64,000 nucleotides of DNA from Ariolimax columbianus (lineage: Eukaryota; Mollusca; Gastropoda; Stylommatophora; Arionidae): the NCBI GenBank assembly GCA_036924085.1, contig JAVGWX010000019.1:12204196-12268195 (forward strand), written 5' to 3'. The translations under genes were made by a program, and so were the position numbers. Shown here in pieces: positions 45,598 to 59,065 of the stretch. Each line of letters begins with the position of its first letter. Positions within the stretch are counted from its first letter, which is position 1. A model generated the notes under the pieces. That model was not told the DNA's origin. It ran no database searches and saw only the letters and a list, made by a program, of their open reading frames with translations.

Positions 45598-46805
45598 GTT
45601 TCATGTTGGCTCGTGTGATTGTTTCCTGTTGGCTCATGTGTCTGTTTTCTGTTGGCTCGTGTGATTGTTTCCTGTTGGCTCGTGTGATTGTTTCATGTTG
45701 GCTCGTGTGATTGTTTCCTGTTGGTTCGTGTGATTGTTTCCTGTTGGCTCGTGTGATTGTTTCCTGTTGGCTCGTGTGATTGTTTCCTGTTGGCTTGCGT
45801 GGCTGTTTTCTGTTGTCGCGTGTGGCTGTTTCCTGTTGCCTTCTATTGGCTTGTGTGATTGTCTCTTACTGTCTTGTATGGTTGTTTCTTGTTGGCTGAT
45901 GTTATTGTTTTCTGTTGGATCTTTTTTTTTTTTTTCCTGTTGGCTCGTGTGATTGTTTCCTTTTGGCTCGTGTGATTATTTTTTGTTGGCTCGTGTGGTT
46001 TTTTCTTGTTTGCTCGTGTGGTTTTTTCCTGTTGGCCCGGGTGATTGTGCCCTGTTTTCTCGTGTGGTTGTTTTCTGTTGTCTGGTGTGATTGTTTCCTG
46101 TAATCTCGTGTGATTGTTTCCGGTTGGCTCTTGTGATTGTTTCCTGTAGTCTCGTGAGATTGTTTCCTGTTGACTCGTGAGATTGTTTCCTGTTGGCTCG
46201 TGTGATTGTTTCCTGGATGTTTGTGGTTGTTTCCAATCGGCGCGTGGGATGGTTTCCTGTTTGCACGTGTGATTGTTTTTTGTTGGCTCGTCTGATTGTT
46301 TCCTGTCGGCGCGTGTGATTGTTTTCTGTTTGCACGTATGATTGTTTCTTGTTCGCTGGTGTTATTGATTTATGTTGTCTAGTGAGTATGTTTCCTGTTA
46401 TCTCGAGTGAATGCCTCCTATTATATCGTGTAATTGCTTTATGTTATCTCGTGTTAAGGTTTTATGCTCTCTCGTGTGAACTATTTCTGTTATATCGTGT
46501 AATTGTTTTCTGTTATATCGTATTATTGTTTTCTGTTACATCGCGTGAATGTTTTCTGTAATCTAGTCTGAATGTTTTCTGTCAACTCGTGTGAATATGT
46601 TCTTTTATCTCGTGTGAATGTTTTCTGTTTTATCGTGTGATTGCGTTCTGTTACATCGTGTGAAACTGTTCTGTTATCTCTTGTGAATGTTTTCTGATAT
46701 CTCGTGTGAATGTTTTCTATAATACCGTATGGATGTTTTCTGTTGGCTTGTGTGATTGTTTCCTGTTGACTCGTGAGATTGTTTCTTGTTGGCTCGTGTG
46801 CTCAC
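45598..46805. repeat. 23-bp minisatellite, right part, grading into decayed units
   Basis: Up to 45790 the units equal those before the LINE. From there to 46805 they diverge steadily (TTATATCGTGTAATTGTTTTC, TCTCGTGTGAATGTTTTCTG), a gradient of decay toward the right edge. The homogeneous part is therefore the one that holds the LINE. Confidence 0.92.
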
Positions 46806-46959
46806 AAAATATGCATGTCTCTACGATTGTTATGTTATGGTATAGCTGCCTCACCTTTCTTTACTAATCTTGATCTATACGCTTGTCAAGTTCAAACAAT
46901 ATTTAATTACCATTAACTAAACTTCTGATAAACTGGCATTCATATGGGCCATAAGCAAC

Positions 46960-48005
46960 GTACTTAACTAAAGGCAATAGGGAACTTACTTAACTTAAGG
47001 CCATAAGGAACCTATCGCACTTAACTAAAGGCCATAAGAAACGTACTTAACTAAAGGTAATAAGGAACATACTTAACTAAAAGCCATAAGAAGCGTACTT
47101 ACCTAAAGGCAATAAGGAACGTACTTAACTGAAAGCCATAAGAAGCGTACTTAACTAAAGGCAATAAGGAACGTACCGCACTTAACTAAAAGCCATACGA
47201 AGCGTACTTACCTAAAGGCAATAAGGAACATACTTAACTGAAAGCCATTAGAAGCGTACTTAACTAAAGGCAATAAGGAACATACTTAACTGAAAGCCAT
47301 AAGAAGCGTACTTAACTAAAGGCAATAAGGAGCGTACCGCACTTAACTAAAGGCCATAAGGAGCGTACTTAACTAAAAGCCATAAGGAGCGGCCTTAACT
47401 AATGACCAGAAGGAGCCCCCTAACTAATGGCTATAAGGAGCCCCCTAACTAATGGCCATAAGGAGCCCCCTTAACTAATGGCTATAAGGAGCCCCTTAAC
47501 TAATGACCATAAGGAACGTACTTAACTAATGACCATAAGGAGCCCTCTTAACTAATGACCGACCACAAGGAGCTCCCTTAACTAATGACCATAAGGAGCC
47601 CCCTTAACTAATGACCATAAGGAGCCCCCTTAACTAATGACCGACCATAAGGAGCGCCTTAACTAAAGGCCATAAGGAGCGCCTTAACTAAAGACCATAA
47701 GGAGCCCCTTAACTAAAGGCCATAAGGAGCCCCTTAACTAATGACCATAAGGAGGGCCTTAACTAAAGACCATAAGGAGCCCCTTAACTAAAGGCCATAA
47801 GGAGCCCCTTAACTAAAGGCCATAAGGAGCGCCTTAACTAATGACCATAAGGAGCCCCTTAACTAATGACCATAAGGAACGTACGTAACTAATGACCATA
47901 AGGAGCCCCTTAACTAATGACCGACTATAAGGAGCGCCTTAACTAAAAGCCATAAGGAGCCCCTTAACTAATGACCATACGGAGCGGCCTTAAGTAATAG
48001 CCAAA
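46960..48005. repeat. 26-bp minisatellite, about 40 units
   Basis: Units CTTAACTAATGACCATAAGG plus AGCCCC, with AAAGGC, AAGCGT, GAACGT and short CGCA insert variants. The left third is dominated by GTACTTAACTAAAGGCAATA types, the right two thirds by GAGCCCC types. Confidence 0.94.
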
Positions 48006-48465
48006 AGGGAAAAGCTTTTTCTAACACAAGAAAACTCATGATCTAGCTTGAGAAATTAGCCGCTTTCAAACTTAGTTTGACAACACTTGGAAGTCTAGCC
48101 AGCGATAAGGATGACTTGACAGTTAGAGGAATGAATGGGCCAGACATGAAGAGCAAGGTTTGAACTGTGAGACAAGAAATGCAGATTAGATAAAAATTTC
48201 AACAACAAATAAAAGAATTAGAGAATAACAATTACAACGAGAGATCAATTAATAATTAGAAAAACGTCTTAATAGTTAGACAGAGGTAAAAGGAATTATA
48301 CACAAAAAGAAACTATTCGTTGGAGAATATTAATGTTAAATGGAAGACACAAATAAGATATTGGAAATAATGGTAGGAAATAAAGAAACTAATTAGATAT
48401 TTATACACTTACAAATTAGAAATAGGAAAAAAACAATTTGAAAAACAGAATAACAGCTAGGAATG
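48006..48465. other. Non-coding stretch, nothing recognised
   Basis: AT-rich; loose ATTAGAxA repetition but no definable unit. Confidence 0.45.
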
Positions 48466-48469
48466 TCGA

Positions 48470-48905
48470 ATCATCATCATCAGGTGCCTTACCGGTTGTC
48501 GTAGACGATCATGGTCCTCCATTCACTTCTATCACATGTGTCGTTAACCAGCTCTGCTGTTGATTGTCGCCTGTGCCGTTCTCTCAGGCTGTCCAATATA
48601 TTCTCTATCGGCCTTCCTCTGTCTTTAGTTCCTGCTATCTTTTCCGTTGACATAACCTGCGCCAAAACCGTATTTTCTCATAACATACTCGAACAAGGAT
48701 GACTACCTTGTTCTGATCTTTACAATAAGTTTTCTTTGTATTTGTACCTCTTCGAGTACTGTATAGTAAGTCTTCCTTGCAGTCCATAGAATCCGCAGCA
48801 TTCTTCTGTAAAACCACATCTCCGTTTATTAGTAAGATCGTTGCGCTTGCTGCTTATTGTCCTTGATTCACTGCCATGTGACAGTTCTGCATCCACGTCT
48901 AAAAT
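48470..48905 (-). pseudogene. Decayed LINE C-terminal fragment
   Basis: On the - strand a TEMWFYRRMLRIPWTARKTY block is legible, then VLEEVQIQRKLIVKI. This is the usual LINE thumb/tail signature (EMWxxRRMLRIxWTxxxTNEEVL). Before it is a degraded ETW-like region, and after it a KxxRKxRQRKADREYI stretch. Many stops and frame changes show long decay. The remnant is of a different subfamily from the LINE at 4735, whose matching block is CLRRIFHIRWQDRVTDIEVL. Confidence 0.68.
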
Positions 48906-49489
48906 ATAAGTAGACAATGCAAAATAGCACTTCGAACAACGGAACAACAATTTGAAATTAAGAACACAGTAAAAGATAGAATAACAATTACAATTTTAAA
49001 TAATAAATAGAAATGGAAAGTAACAATAACAGAGCGATGGAATAATAACTGAAAACATAATACATTAATTAAAACGATAGAATGATCATTGCAAACGTTG
49101 AATAACTGCCAGAAATGGAAATAACAACTATGATTAACGAACACAATTTATAAATTGGATACAACAGTTAGAAAATGGAAATAACAATTGCAGGCATAGA
49201 ATAGTAATTTACGAATTTTGAATATAAATATCAAATTTGTCTTGACTTGTACATAGACAAACAAAGTATAGGCTCCTGAAATCTTCCAAGCATGAAGTTA
49301 AAAGTATCTACAGTGGAATGTACGTCGGGCTAGCAATATCAAGATCTGCTACATAAATTTCATGTAATGGCGCCAGCGACAGTGGCTCTGTGTTCCCCGT
49401 GACAAAAAAAAAGAATTCTAGAATAAGACAAGAAGGAAGGAGAGCTTAGGAGTTATAATATATAATGATATGTAATAAGAAATATGGTG

Positions 49490-49490
<1 letters not shown>
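48906..49490. other. Non-coding stretch, nothing recognised
   Basis: AT-rich, with loosely repeated GAATAACAA and AAxTGGAAATAACAA steps between 48930 and 49210. Confidence 0.5.
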
Positions 49491-49492
<2 letters not shown>

Positions 49493-49551
<59 letters not shown>

Positions 49552-49552
49552 T

Positions 49553-49583
<31 letters not shown>

Positions 49584-49624
49584 TTATATATATAAATATA
49601 TATATATAAATATATATTTTTTTT

Positions 49625-49660
<36 letters not shown>
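49493..49660. repeat. (TA)n microsatellite
   Basis: Nearly pure AT dinucleotides with a T-rich interruption at 49617-49626. Such palindromic DNA can form cruciforms. Confidence 0.97.
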
Positions 49661-49661
<1 letters not shown>

Positions 49662-50750
49662 CATAAATATGGAGCAATTTTAATGATAGGTGCCCAATTA
49701 GTGTGATATAATGTACAGAAATACTGAACAATTTACATTAGAGGATCACAGTTAGAAGAACAATGCGTTATCTAGAAATATTGCGCAAATTTGCAATTTT
49801 AATTAGAAATACACAATTATAAATGTAATGCAATATATCGAAAATATATTGAACAATTTGAATTAGTGGTATACATTTAGAAGAAACACCCGATGTTGGT
49901 TCGTAGGAGAAGAAAGTATGGGAGTTGAAACCTTCCAAGAATTTCGTTAGGATTGAGTAAAGACTGCTGTGTGTTAGATTAACATCTCATCTTGTTAAAC
50001 AAATTGCTACAGAAATCATCCCCGCTTGATCAGACAAAGTGATTCGGCTAGCGTAGGTTTTCTGTGAGGGATAACTATCTGCAGAAGTAGCCCTATGCTT
50101 TGCATCGAGCACAAAAATTAAGAAAAATTCAAAACTTGAAAAAAATAATTAGATGTTTGGCAGAATTGGAAATAGAGATCACTTTACTTTTTAAATCATT
50201 TCTAATTTGCAATTAAATATATTTTGTTCCTTGCGATTGAATGTTTCTACAGGATGAGATAGTCAGTCCCATGCCGAGGAAATAAAGATACACTATTGAA
50301 AGTATAGGAGAGCTATTATTTATTTTAAAAGTTAAAAAATAATAATTGTTAATTGTATTCAAATTTCTGATATATTTTAGGGACATTTACATGGCTAGGG
50401 AATTAAAGTAACTTGGACAAGCTATCGCCTTTGTTTTCATTAGAAAAGCACAAACCCACCCCCTACATAGACATATACGCAACGTATCGCTCCCACTTTG
50501 ATGTTTACTGAGGAGACATATCATAAACGTTCGATCAATCACTTATCGGTACTAAAGACTTCAAAATAGAACGTTGTGAAATGCGTGGACACATGTGAAA
50601 ATAATACATAGCAGACAGTTGAAATAGCAGAAATTCAAACGTTTTGAAGTGTAATTACATCATTTCTTTAGGGTAATCCTTCATTCGTCTAACACCTCCT
50701 TCCCTTAATAACTCTTCATCACAATCAACATCGTTGTTACAATCATCATC
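49661..50750. other. Non-coding stretch, nothing recognised
   Basis: AT-rich, no repeats with a clear unit, no coding motif. Confidence 0.45.
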
Positions 50751-50754
50751 ATTA

Positions 50755-51103
50755 ACAGTATTAGAGGTGGCACAAATTGGTACAAGCACCAGAGATGGAA
50801 CTTCGGGAGGAACCTGCTCCTGGACAGCATCTACCATACACAACATAGAATTCGCTGAACAGACTCCGAACTGGTGTATCACGGTGCAAGAGGAATATGA
50901 AGCGATGGGGATACACAGATGATGACACATGTGATTGTGGCGCAATACAGTATCCAGACAACCTGATGACCTGCCCCAGCCTCCAGTAAACATGCAATAG
51001 GCGCGACATCCTGGAGGCAAATGACAATGAATTCAATGTCGCTGAATACTGAAAGCAAGATATGTAGCGTGGTGCCTGAACACCGAAAGAAGAAGAAGAA
51101 GAC
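50755..51103 (+). pseudogene. Decayed LINE 3' end with (GAA)n tail
   Basis: Across frame changes a LNRLRTGVSRCKRNMKRWGY stretch is followed by DDTCDCGAIQ and NLMTCPSLQ, the zinc-knuckle-like tail (CxCG, then HLxxCP) found at the C-terminus of many Jockey- and CR1-type elements. It ends in GAAAGAAGAAGAAGAAGAC at 51084-51102. The histidine of the knuckle is replaced by asparagine (DNLMTCP). Confidence 0.7.
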
Positions 51104-51109
51104 AGTGTC

Positions 51110-54015
51110 TTCATCACTTATGTTATCATTCACAACATTATTGTGATCGATATCACATCCATTAACATCCTCACCATTGAAATCATCATCACAGAAAACA
51201 TCACAACTACCATTACCACCACTAACATCATAACCACTACACCATCATCATTTACATCTTCACCCTTAAATGCATTACCAAAACATTTTCACCACTATCG
51301 GCATTATCACCTACATGATCGTTATCTAAAATATGTATGGACAAAAACATCGTCATCAAAGCTATCATTAATTTCTCATCCCCAACATCACTGTTATTCA
51401 ACAATTGTATCCCCAACTGTAACATGACCAACATTATGACCAAGAACATTATCATCACCAACTGTAACATGACCAACATTATCATCACCAACTGTAACAT
51501 GACCAACATTATCATCAAGAACATTATCATCACCAACTGTAACATGGCCAACATCATCATCAAGAACATTATCATCACCAACTGTAACATGACTAACATT
51601 ATCATCACCAACTGTAACATGTCCAACATTATCATAAAGAACATTTTCATCATCAACTGGAACATGACCAACATTATCATCAAGAACATTATCATCACCA
51701 ACTGTAACATGACCAACATTATCATCACCAACTGTAACATGACCAACATTATCATCAAGAACATTATCATCACCAACTGTAACATGACCAACATTATCAT
51801 CAGCAACTGTAACATGACCAACATTAGCATCAAGAACATTATCATCACCAACTGTAACATGACCAATATTATCATCACCAACTGTAACATGACCAACATT
51901 ATCATCACCAATTGTAACATGACCAACATTATCATCACCAACTGTAACATGACCAACATTAGCATCAAGAACATTATCATCACCAACTGTAACATGACCA
52001 AAATTATCATAAAGAACATTATCATCACCAACTGTAACATGACAAACATTATCATCACCAACTGTAACATGACCAATATTATGACCAAGAACATTATCAT
52101 CACCAACTGTAACATGACCAATATTATGACCAAGAACATTTACATCACCAACTGTAACATGAACAACATTATCATCACCAACTGTAACATGATCAACATT
52201 ATCATCCCCAACTGTGCAACATTACCAATATTATCATCATCAACTGTGACATGACCAACATTATTTTCGACAACCTTACACACGACCAACATTATTTTCC
52301 CTAACTGCAACACGACCAACATTATCATCCCCATCTGTAACACGACCAACATTATCTTCCCCAACTGCAATATGACCAACATTACCAACCTTATCATCAA
52401 ATCACTAACGCAATCATCACCAACCTCATCAACAACTTTATCATCACCAACCTTATCATCACCAACCTTATCATCACCAACCCTACAATCACTGACCCTA
52501 CCATCACTGACCCTACCATCACCAACAATATCATCACCAACCCTACCATCACCAACCATATCATTACCAACCCTACCATCACCAAACATATCATTACCAA
52601 CCTCATCATCACCAACTCTACCATCACCAACCTTATGATCACCAACCCTACCATCACCAACCCTACCATCACCAACCTTATCATCACAAACCCTACCATC
52701 ACCAACCATATTATCAACAACCTCATCATCACCAACCATATTATCACCAACCCTACCATCACCAACCCTATTATCACAACACCTATCATCACAACCTTAT
52801 TATCACCAACCCTACCATCACCAACCATATCATCACCAACTTCATCATCACCAACCCTACCATCACCAACCGTACCATCACCAACCTTATCATCACCAAC
52901 CCTACCATCACCAACCCTATCATCACCACACCTATCATCACCAACCTTATCATCACCAACCCTACCATCACTAACCCTACCATCACCAACCCTATCATCA
53001 CCAACCATATCATCACCAACCTCATCCTCACAAACCTCATCATCACCTATCCTAACATCACCAACCTCATCATCACCAACCCTATCATCACCAACCTCAT
53101 TATCACCAACCTTATCATCACCAACCCTACCATCACCAACCCTACCATCACCAACCCTATCATCACCAACCTCATCATCACCAACCTCATCATCACCAAC
53201 CATATCATCACAAACCTCATCATCACAAACCTCATCATCACCAACCTCATCATCACCAACCATATCATCACCAACCGTATCATCACCAACCTCATCTTCA
53301 CCAACCCTATTATCACCGACCTCATCATCACCAACCTCATCATCACCAACCTCATCATCACCGACCTCATCATCATCAACCTCATCATCACCAACCTCAT
53401 CATTACCAACCTCATCATCACCAACCTTATCATCACCAACCCTATCATCATCAATAGTATCATCATCAACAACCTCAAACAATCATTGTTATCACCACCA
53501 ACATCACCATTACCGATTTTAACCTTATTATTTTACACGTCAACTAAATCATCCCTAATATTATCATCACCAACTATATTATCGATATTATCACCATATC
53601 ATCAACATTACCAACATCCCCATCATGAACATTATCATGGCCAACATTAGCATCACCAATATTAAAATCACCATCCGTTTTTTTAATCCAATATTATCAC
53701 CTCATCATCAACAACATTATACAATCACCGCTGTTATCACCAACATGCCCATCATGAACACTATCGTGGCCAACATTAACATCACCACTATTATCCTAGC
53801 AACATTACCTATCCCCAGCAAAATCATATCCATCATTATATATCACCAGCATTATTAACGCAAGCATTTACATAACCAATATTGTATTCTCAACAATATG
53901 TATCCCCAGCATCATCATCATCACCCTAATTTCTTATCACTGCACTGTCATCGACAACATTACTCGGCATCAATATTTGCATCTCCAACATCATCACCAC
54001 ATCATTATGATTAAT
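51110..54015. repeat. ATCACC/CATTATCATC repeat field, 30- and 15-bp units
   Basis: Two sub-arrays are clear. 51410-52230 has a 30-bp unit AACATGACCAACATTATCAT plus CACCAACTGT, with inserted 15-bp AACATTATCATCAAG blocks. 52430-53470 has a 15-bp unit ACCAACCTCATCATC. Edges decay into loose ATCACC. The period of three leaves frames of 295-361 codons open on both strands; all are artefacts. The content is the complement of the 35-37-kb field. Confidence 0.94.
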
Positions 54016-54595
54016 AACATCGAACGACTCTATCCCTTCTCTGTCAAGTGAGTTCTCCAAATTTGAAACAAGCATCTCGCCTCAGATTGAATCTTCCCAG
54101 GCGCTCTAATTTCAATCAGCTTGTATTCGCATCTATCATTTACGCTGTCTATCATACATTCTTTTTCTAACCCTTTTATCTCTTCATTCGCTCATCCTAT
54201 GTGGCAATAATCGCTTTTCAACTTCATTTTATGTTTCTCCTAACGAGTATGAAATCACCACTGCCGTTGCTTCTATGTAGGACGTCTGCGTCAAAGCTTG
54301 TATGTGCTCTTTAAGTTCATATTGCACTTTCTTTTACATGGCGCATTTGACATACCCAATTCTCAAACCAGTTTAGTTACATTCTACAACACATATAACA
54401 ATATGTATTTCAATATAGATGAATGTGGTCTCTTAATTACAAGCAAAGAATAGGACCAGTTTTCATGTAATAAAAGTCTACAAAGTGTGGATATTAATAG
54501 TGCTGAGTCCGGAAGTAAAACAAAAATGCCACAAACAACATATGCAAGAGAACATTCAAAGCTTTTGCTTAGGACTCTTGTAAAGAGTGGACAAG
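54016..54595. other. Non-coding stretch, nothing recognised
   Basis: No repeats or coding motif. Confidence 0.45.
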
Positions 54596-54599
54596 TATG

Positions 54600-54805
54600 C
54601 TTCTACTGGAGATCCTTTGATGTGATCTGACATAGTGTCATGTGATGTAACGTGATGTGACGTTGTGTGATAGTACATGATGGACGTAATCTGGCGTGAC
54701 GTGATGTAGCGTGACCCTACGTGATGTAACGTGCCGTATGTTACGTGACGTTTTGTTATGTAACACGGGGTGACATGGTGTGACGTGATGTAATGTGACA
54801 TGGTA
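54600..54805. repeat. Short ACGTGATGT-type repeat
   Basis: Irregular TGATGTAACGTGATGTGACG steps of 10-11 bp. The repeated ACGT and CACGT or ACGTG words make it partly palindromic. Confidence 0.8.
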
Positions 54806-55740
54806 TTTCATACCTCTGTATTAAACTCAAAAAAGGTCAATTGCCCATTCAGTTGCAACGCAATGTGCAGACTAAGCGTTTATTTCTGTCAAACTCGCCT
54901 TACAGGTTAACTACCTGTCAATAGGTATGGCAGGATACAAAGATACACTTTGATATACTCCGTCAGCTCCCTACTGCTTTCCATCAAACTTGGCACTGAC
55001 AATTCCGTCCCTGCCTGAGAAATGAAGTATTGCTATGTGAGGTAAATGTATTGTCAAAGCCTACAATGCTATCGGGAATGAAGTTTTGGAGAATTCGGTG
55101 CACGACGTCACAGCTTGTTTATGAGGTTTGTGGCTAGTTTACTTCTTCGCTGTCTTTCCTTCCCTACGTTAAGCAAAGTTCTCAGCTCTGTTGGTTTGAT
55201 TTATGTCAGTAACTGAATTGAGCCCCTACCTTCTCAAAGAAAAGCTAATGTTCTTTCACGATGCTGAGCAGATGTTCCTGTTACAAGATTGTTCTTGTTA
55301 ACCTATAAGGATTCTCTACTCAGAAGATATTTTTCTTTGTGTAAATTGTAGAACGTACAATCCAACCAATTGGAAGAACATGTTATCTGAGTAGGACTAG
55401 ACAACACGCTTATCCACGTCTGGTGATATGCCTCCAGTGGGGCAGTGTCCTAATTCTCGTTACTGTCACACACATAGCCGTCCTGGATAATTATAATAAA
55501 CATTGATAAGAACTTGAAATAATATGACACAATTTTCTGATGTTTCCCCAGTAGAATCCATCTAACGATCCCCCTGTCATAGCCAAGTGGGTATTTGTTT
55601 TTTTTTCCTTCTAAAAGATTTATTTGAACTCGAGGGTCAGCTGTGAGACGAGTTGTTATCTTGGTTACAGCTTCAAATCCGATTAGCCTGCTCACTAAGG
55701 ATTGTGGTTGCAAATGTGATCAACTGTGGCTGTTCATTAA
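54806..55740. other. Non-coding stretch, nothing recognised
   Basis: A frame at 55450-55713 (-) has no recognisable motif. Otherwise unremarkable. Confidence 0.45.
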
Positions 55741-55744
55741 TGTC

Positions 55745-56340
55745 ACCAAAATGTGGTTCTTCAGTAATGATTTACTATAAAATATGGTTCCATCAATATG
55801 TGTACTGTTTCCCCCAAAATGCTTTATTAAAATATGGTTTCATCAATATGTGTATTGTTTCCCCCAAAATGCTTTATTAAAATATGGTTCCATCAATATG
55901 TGTACTGTTTCCCCCAAAATGCTTTATTAAAATATGGTTCCATCAATATGTGTACTGTTTCCCCCAAAATGCTTTATTAAAATATGGTTTCATCAATATG
56001 TGTACTGTTTCCTCCAAAATGCTTTATTAAAATATGGTTTCATCAATATGTGTACTGTTTCCCCCAAAATGCTTTATTAAAATATGGTTTCATTTTTATG
56101 TGTACTGTTTCCACCAAAATGCTTTATTAAAAAATGGTTTCATTAATATGTGTACTGTTTCCACAATAATGGTTTATTAAAATATGGTTTCATTAATATG
56201 TGTACTGTTTCCCCAATAATGGTTTATTAAAATATGGTTTCATTAATATGTGTACTGTTTCGCTAATACTGGTACACTAAAATATGGTGTTAGCCAAAAG
56301 TGTACTGGTGCCCAATAATGTTTTACTAAAATGTGGTTTT
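55745..56340. repeat. 50-bp minisatellite, about 12 units
   Basis: Units ATATGGTTCCATCAATATGT, GTACTGTTTCCCCCAAAATG, CTTTATTAAA. The last four or five units decay (AATAATGGTTTATT). Confidence 0.95.
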
Positions 56341-56394
56341 ATGCATTAGTGTACTGTTTCTCTAATGATAATTTACTCAAATGTACACGGTCGT

Positions 56395-56700
56395 ACTACA
56401 GCAGGGAGTAAATAAAATGTTTTCCTTCGGCAGGAAATAAATAAAATGTTTTACTACTGCAGGGAGTAAGTAAAATGTTTTACTCCGGCAGGAACTAATA
56501 AAAATGTTTTACTCCGGCAGGAAATAAATAAAATGTTTTCCTTCGGCAGGAAGTAAATAAAATGTTTTCCTTCGGCAGGAAGTAAATAAAATGTTTTACT
56601 CCGGCAGGAACTAATAAAAATGTTTTACTCCGGCAGGAAATAAATAAAATGTTTTCCTTCGGCAGGAAATAAATAAAATGTTCTATTCCAGCAGGGAGTA
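56395..56700. repeat. 29-bp minisatellite, about 10 units
   Basis: Units AATAAAATGTTTTACTCCGG plus CAGGAAGTA, with CTTCGG and CTCCGG variants arranged in a repeated order (about 118-bp block from 56490 and again from 56605). Confidence 0.92.
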
Positions 56701-56709
56701 ACTAATATG

Positions 56710-57195
56710 TAGAACACAATAATTAGTAACTAAAATGTAACACTCATCAATCAATATCTAAATTTTAGAACCAATTAATTAGTAACTAATATGTTAAATC
56801 CTTTAGTGTGCAATATTTAAAATGTAAGACACATTAATTTATAACTAAAATGTAGCACCTATTAATGAGTAACAATTAAAATGTAGCACTAATTAATGAG
56901 CAGCTACTAAAATGTATCATCGTTTAATGAGTAACAACTAAATTATCTCACTAGTTAATGAGTAGCGATTAAAATGTAGCACCAATTAATGGGCAACAAA
57001 TGTAGAATCAATTAATAAGTAACAACTAAAATGTAGCATCAATTAATAAGTAACAACTAAAATGTAGCATCAATTAATGGGTTACAACTAAAATGTAGCA
57101 CCATTTAGTGGGTGACCACTAAAATGAAGCATCAATTGGTGGGTAACCACTCAAATGTAGCTTCAATTAATGAGTAACAACTAAAATGTAGTCTT
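56710..57195. repeat. Irregular 29-31-bp minisatellite
   Basis: Units AACTAAAATGTAGCACCAAT plus TAATGAGTAAC. Length and sequence vary. The AxTAAAATGT block resembles part of the preceding 29-bp unit. Confidence 0.85.
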
Positions 57196-57520
57196 CGAAA
57201 GTGTTTCTGAACGTTTTTAACATTCGCGTTCCTTTTTTTTTAAACCTCCATTTAAGTCTAGAGCTGAATCGGTCAGTGGTCATAGATTCCGATTGTGTGC
57301 TTTTTTGTTGCGTTTGTACCATACGTTCTCTGTTGAGTTTATTTTCATTGTTATTAGCTAGTTGCTAATGTATCACTCTCTATCTTTTTCTTCCAATCCG
57401 TTGGAGTTCTTGCTAAATGTTATTACTACCCTGCTTGAAGATATATATTATCCATGTTTATTTCCTCGCATAAACTGCAAACTACTCTTTCCATTTCCGC
57501 CATAAAAATGTCTTTATTAT
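57196..57520. other. Non-coding stretch, nothing recognised
   Basis: T-rich sequence before SINE-A. Confidence 0.45.
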
Positions 57521-57531
57521 TAACACCTAGG

Positions 57532-57788
57532 GGACGGCGTGGCCTTGTAGTTAAGTGGCACGGCTCACAACCAGAAGGTGCTGGGTTCGATCCCCATCAC
57601 AGGGGATCATCACCGGCCGTTACCCCGGGGAAGCAAACCCTTAGAAAATGCAGGAGGAAGCAGACCCTTACATAAAATGCATGCTGAAGTCGGATGCACT
57701 GGGCTGACAGGCGCAAAATAAAAACCACAGTGTAACGCACACACGCCTTGGGGAATAGATAAATAAGGCGAACGCAAAAAAAACAAAA
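57532..57788 (+). mobile_element. SINE-A, copy 2
   Basis: Head GGCCTTGTAGTTAAGTGGC and B box GCTGGGTTCGATCCCC, the best tRNA-type B box in the window. Body GGGGAAGCAAACCCTTAGAA and GAGGAAGCAGACCCTT. Core TGCTGAAGTCGGATG at 57682-57696, then GGCGCAAAATAAA, CGCCTTGGGGAATAGATAAA, AAGGCGAACGC and an A-rich tail. A 10-bp target-site duplication AACACCTAGG is at 57522-57531 and 57789-57798. Same family as 33743-34005. Confidence 0.92.
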
Positions 57789-57798
57789 AACACCTAGG

Positions 57799-59060
57799 TT
57801 TGCAATGCATTATGCGACAGAGACATATGTTGTTGACGATCTGCAGACTGGATGCCATGTTTTCTTTTTCGGCGCAATCATCACAAAATATGTTCTGATT
57901 TTACACAACATTGAAATAGCGATTAGGTCTGTACAAGGATAACATATAATAGCAGATCTTTTGCGACCATACAGGCGTTATTCAAAGCAAAAAATGATGA
58001 AATGACATAGATAATTGAATAAAGAAAGTGCAGATAGAAAGATCATCAACGTAACAAAGTAACGCTGGACATTATCCCAACAGATTGGGAAATGGAAATG
58101 TTGGAGAAATTGACATATGAAAGCAATACAAAACAACAGAAAAGGAAATGGAAAAGATGCTGAGCTGGTAAATATATTTGGCAACATTCTAGAGAAAACT
58201 CGAGGAAAAACTATATCAGCGGTTCTAAGGTTTAATTTATATATAAATTTAAATATGTATGCGTCAGCAATGTGTAGACATATATACCAAAACAACCACG
58301 GATATAGGATTTGTGTCACGGACTAAGCCATTGGTATCCTCCCAGTGGACTTCAGCAATGGGAATAAACCTTCTGCCGTCATGACAGTTCTTAGCATCAA
58401 TGACAACACAAATGATTATAACTAAAGATTATAAACGACAAATATGGTAACAGATTATGAAACGCACTTATAAAAACACATAGATTGAACATCAGCGAAG
58501 ATAACAATGAGGATGAAAGAGGGGCGGCAAACAGAGGACGAGAAAGAGGATAAATTTAAGGAAATTATTATGAAAATTCAAAGATAGTTTAGAAAGAAAA
58601 TGTTATAACGAGAAAAGAGAGTGGAAGGTTCTCAAACAGTATTGCTCTCGGGACTCTGTCATTTGCTGTTTATATTCGTTCTTGAACCTCCAGCTCTTCT
58701 GCGTGCTGCTATAGCCAGAAGTCAAACTGTTCATTTCTTAATTCTAACACCACACATGTGTCGCCGTTAGCTCATGACAACTTAAGTCGAGCACCTGGTC
58801 TTTTCGCCCTGGGCTGTTTTCTCCAAACTTGAAAAGGAGTGTGCTGCGAGTCATTGACGCCTTTGAAGTCAGAACCCTCTGGATAAATAAAACCGAAATG
58901 GTAAAAATCTATTTAGGATAAAGTTGCACTGACTTAAACCCACGTGATACCTTTCACATGGTCTGCTATCTACTAAAGGCTAGCGAGAAATAAAACAGAA
59001 ATAACATAACAATTGTAGAAAGTGGATGTGCTCGGATGAAAGGGGCATAGCATATAACCC
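57799..59060. other. Non-coding stretch, nothing recognised
   Basis: No repeats. The 113-codon frame at 57978-58319 (-) is AT-driven and has no known motif. Confidence 0.45.
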
Positions 59061-59065
59061 GTTTC

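Noticed and set aside
49493..49660. TA tract as a promoter or origin
   Set aside because: A simple microsatellite is the sufficient explanation; no gene begins nearby.
52397..53482. 361-codon frame of V-G-D-D repeats and its mirror Ser/Pro/Thr frame
   Set aside because: 15-bp repeat artefact in the ATCACC field.
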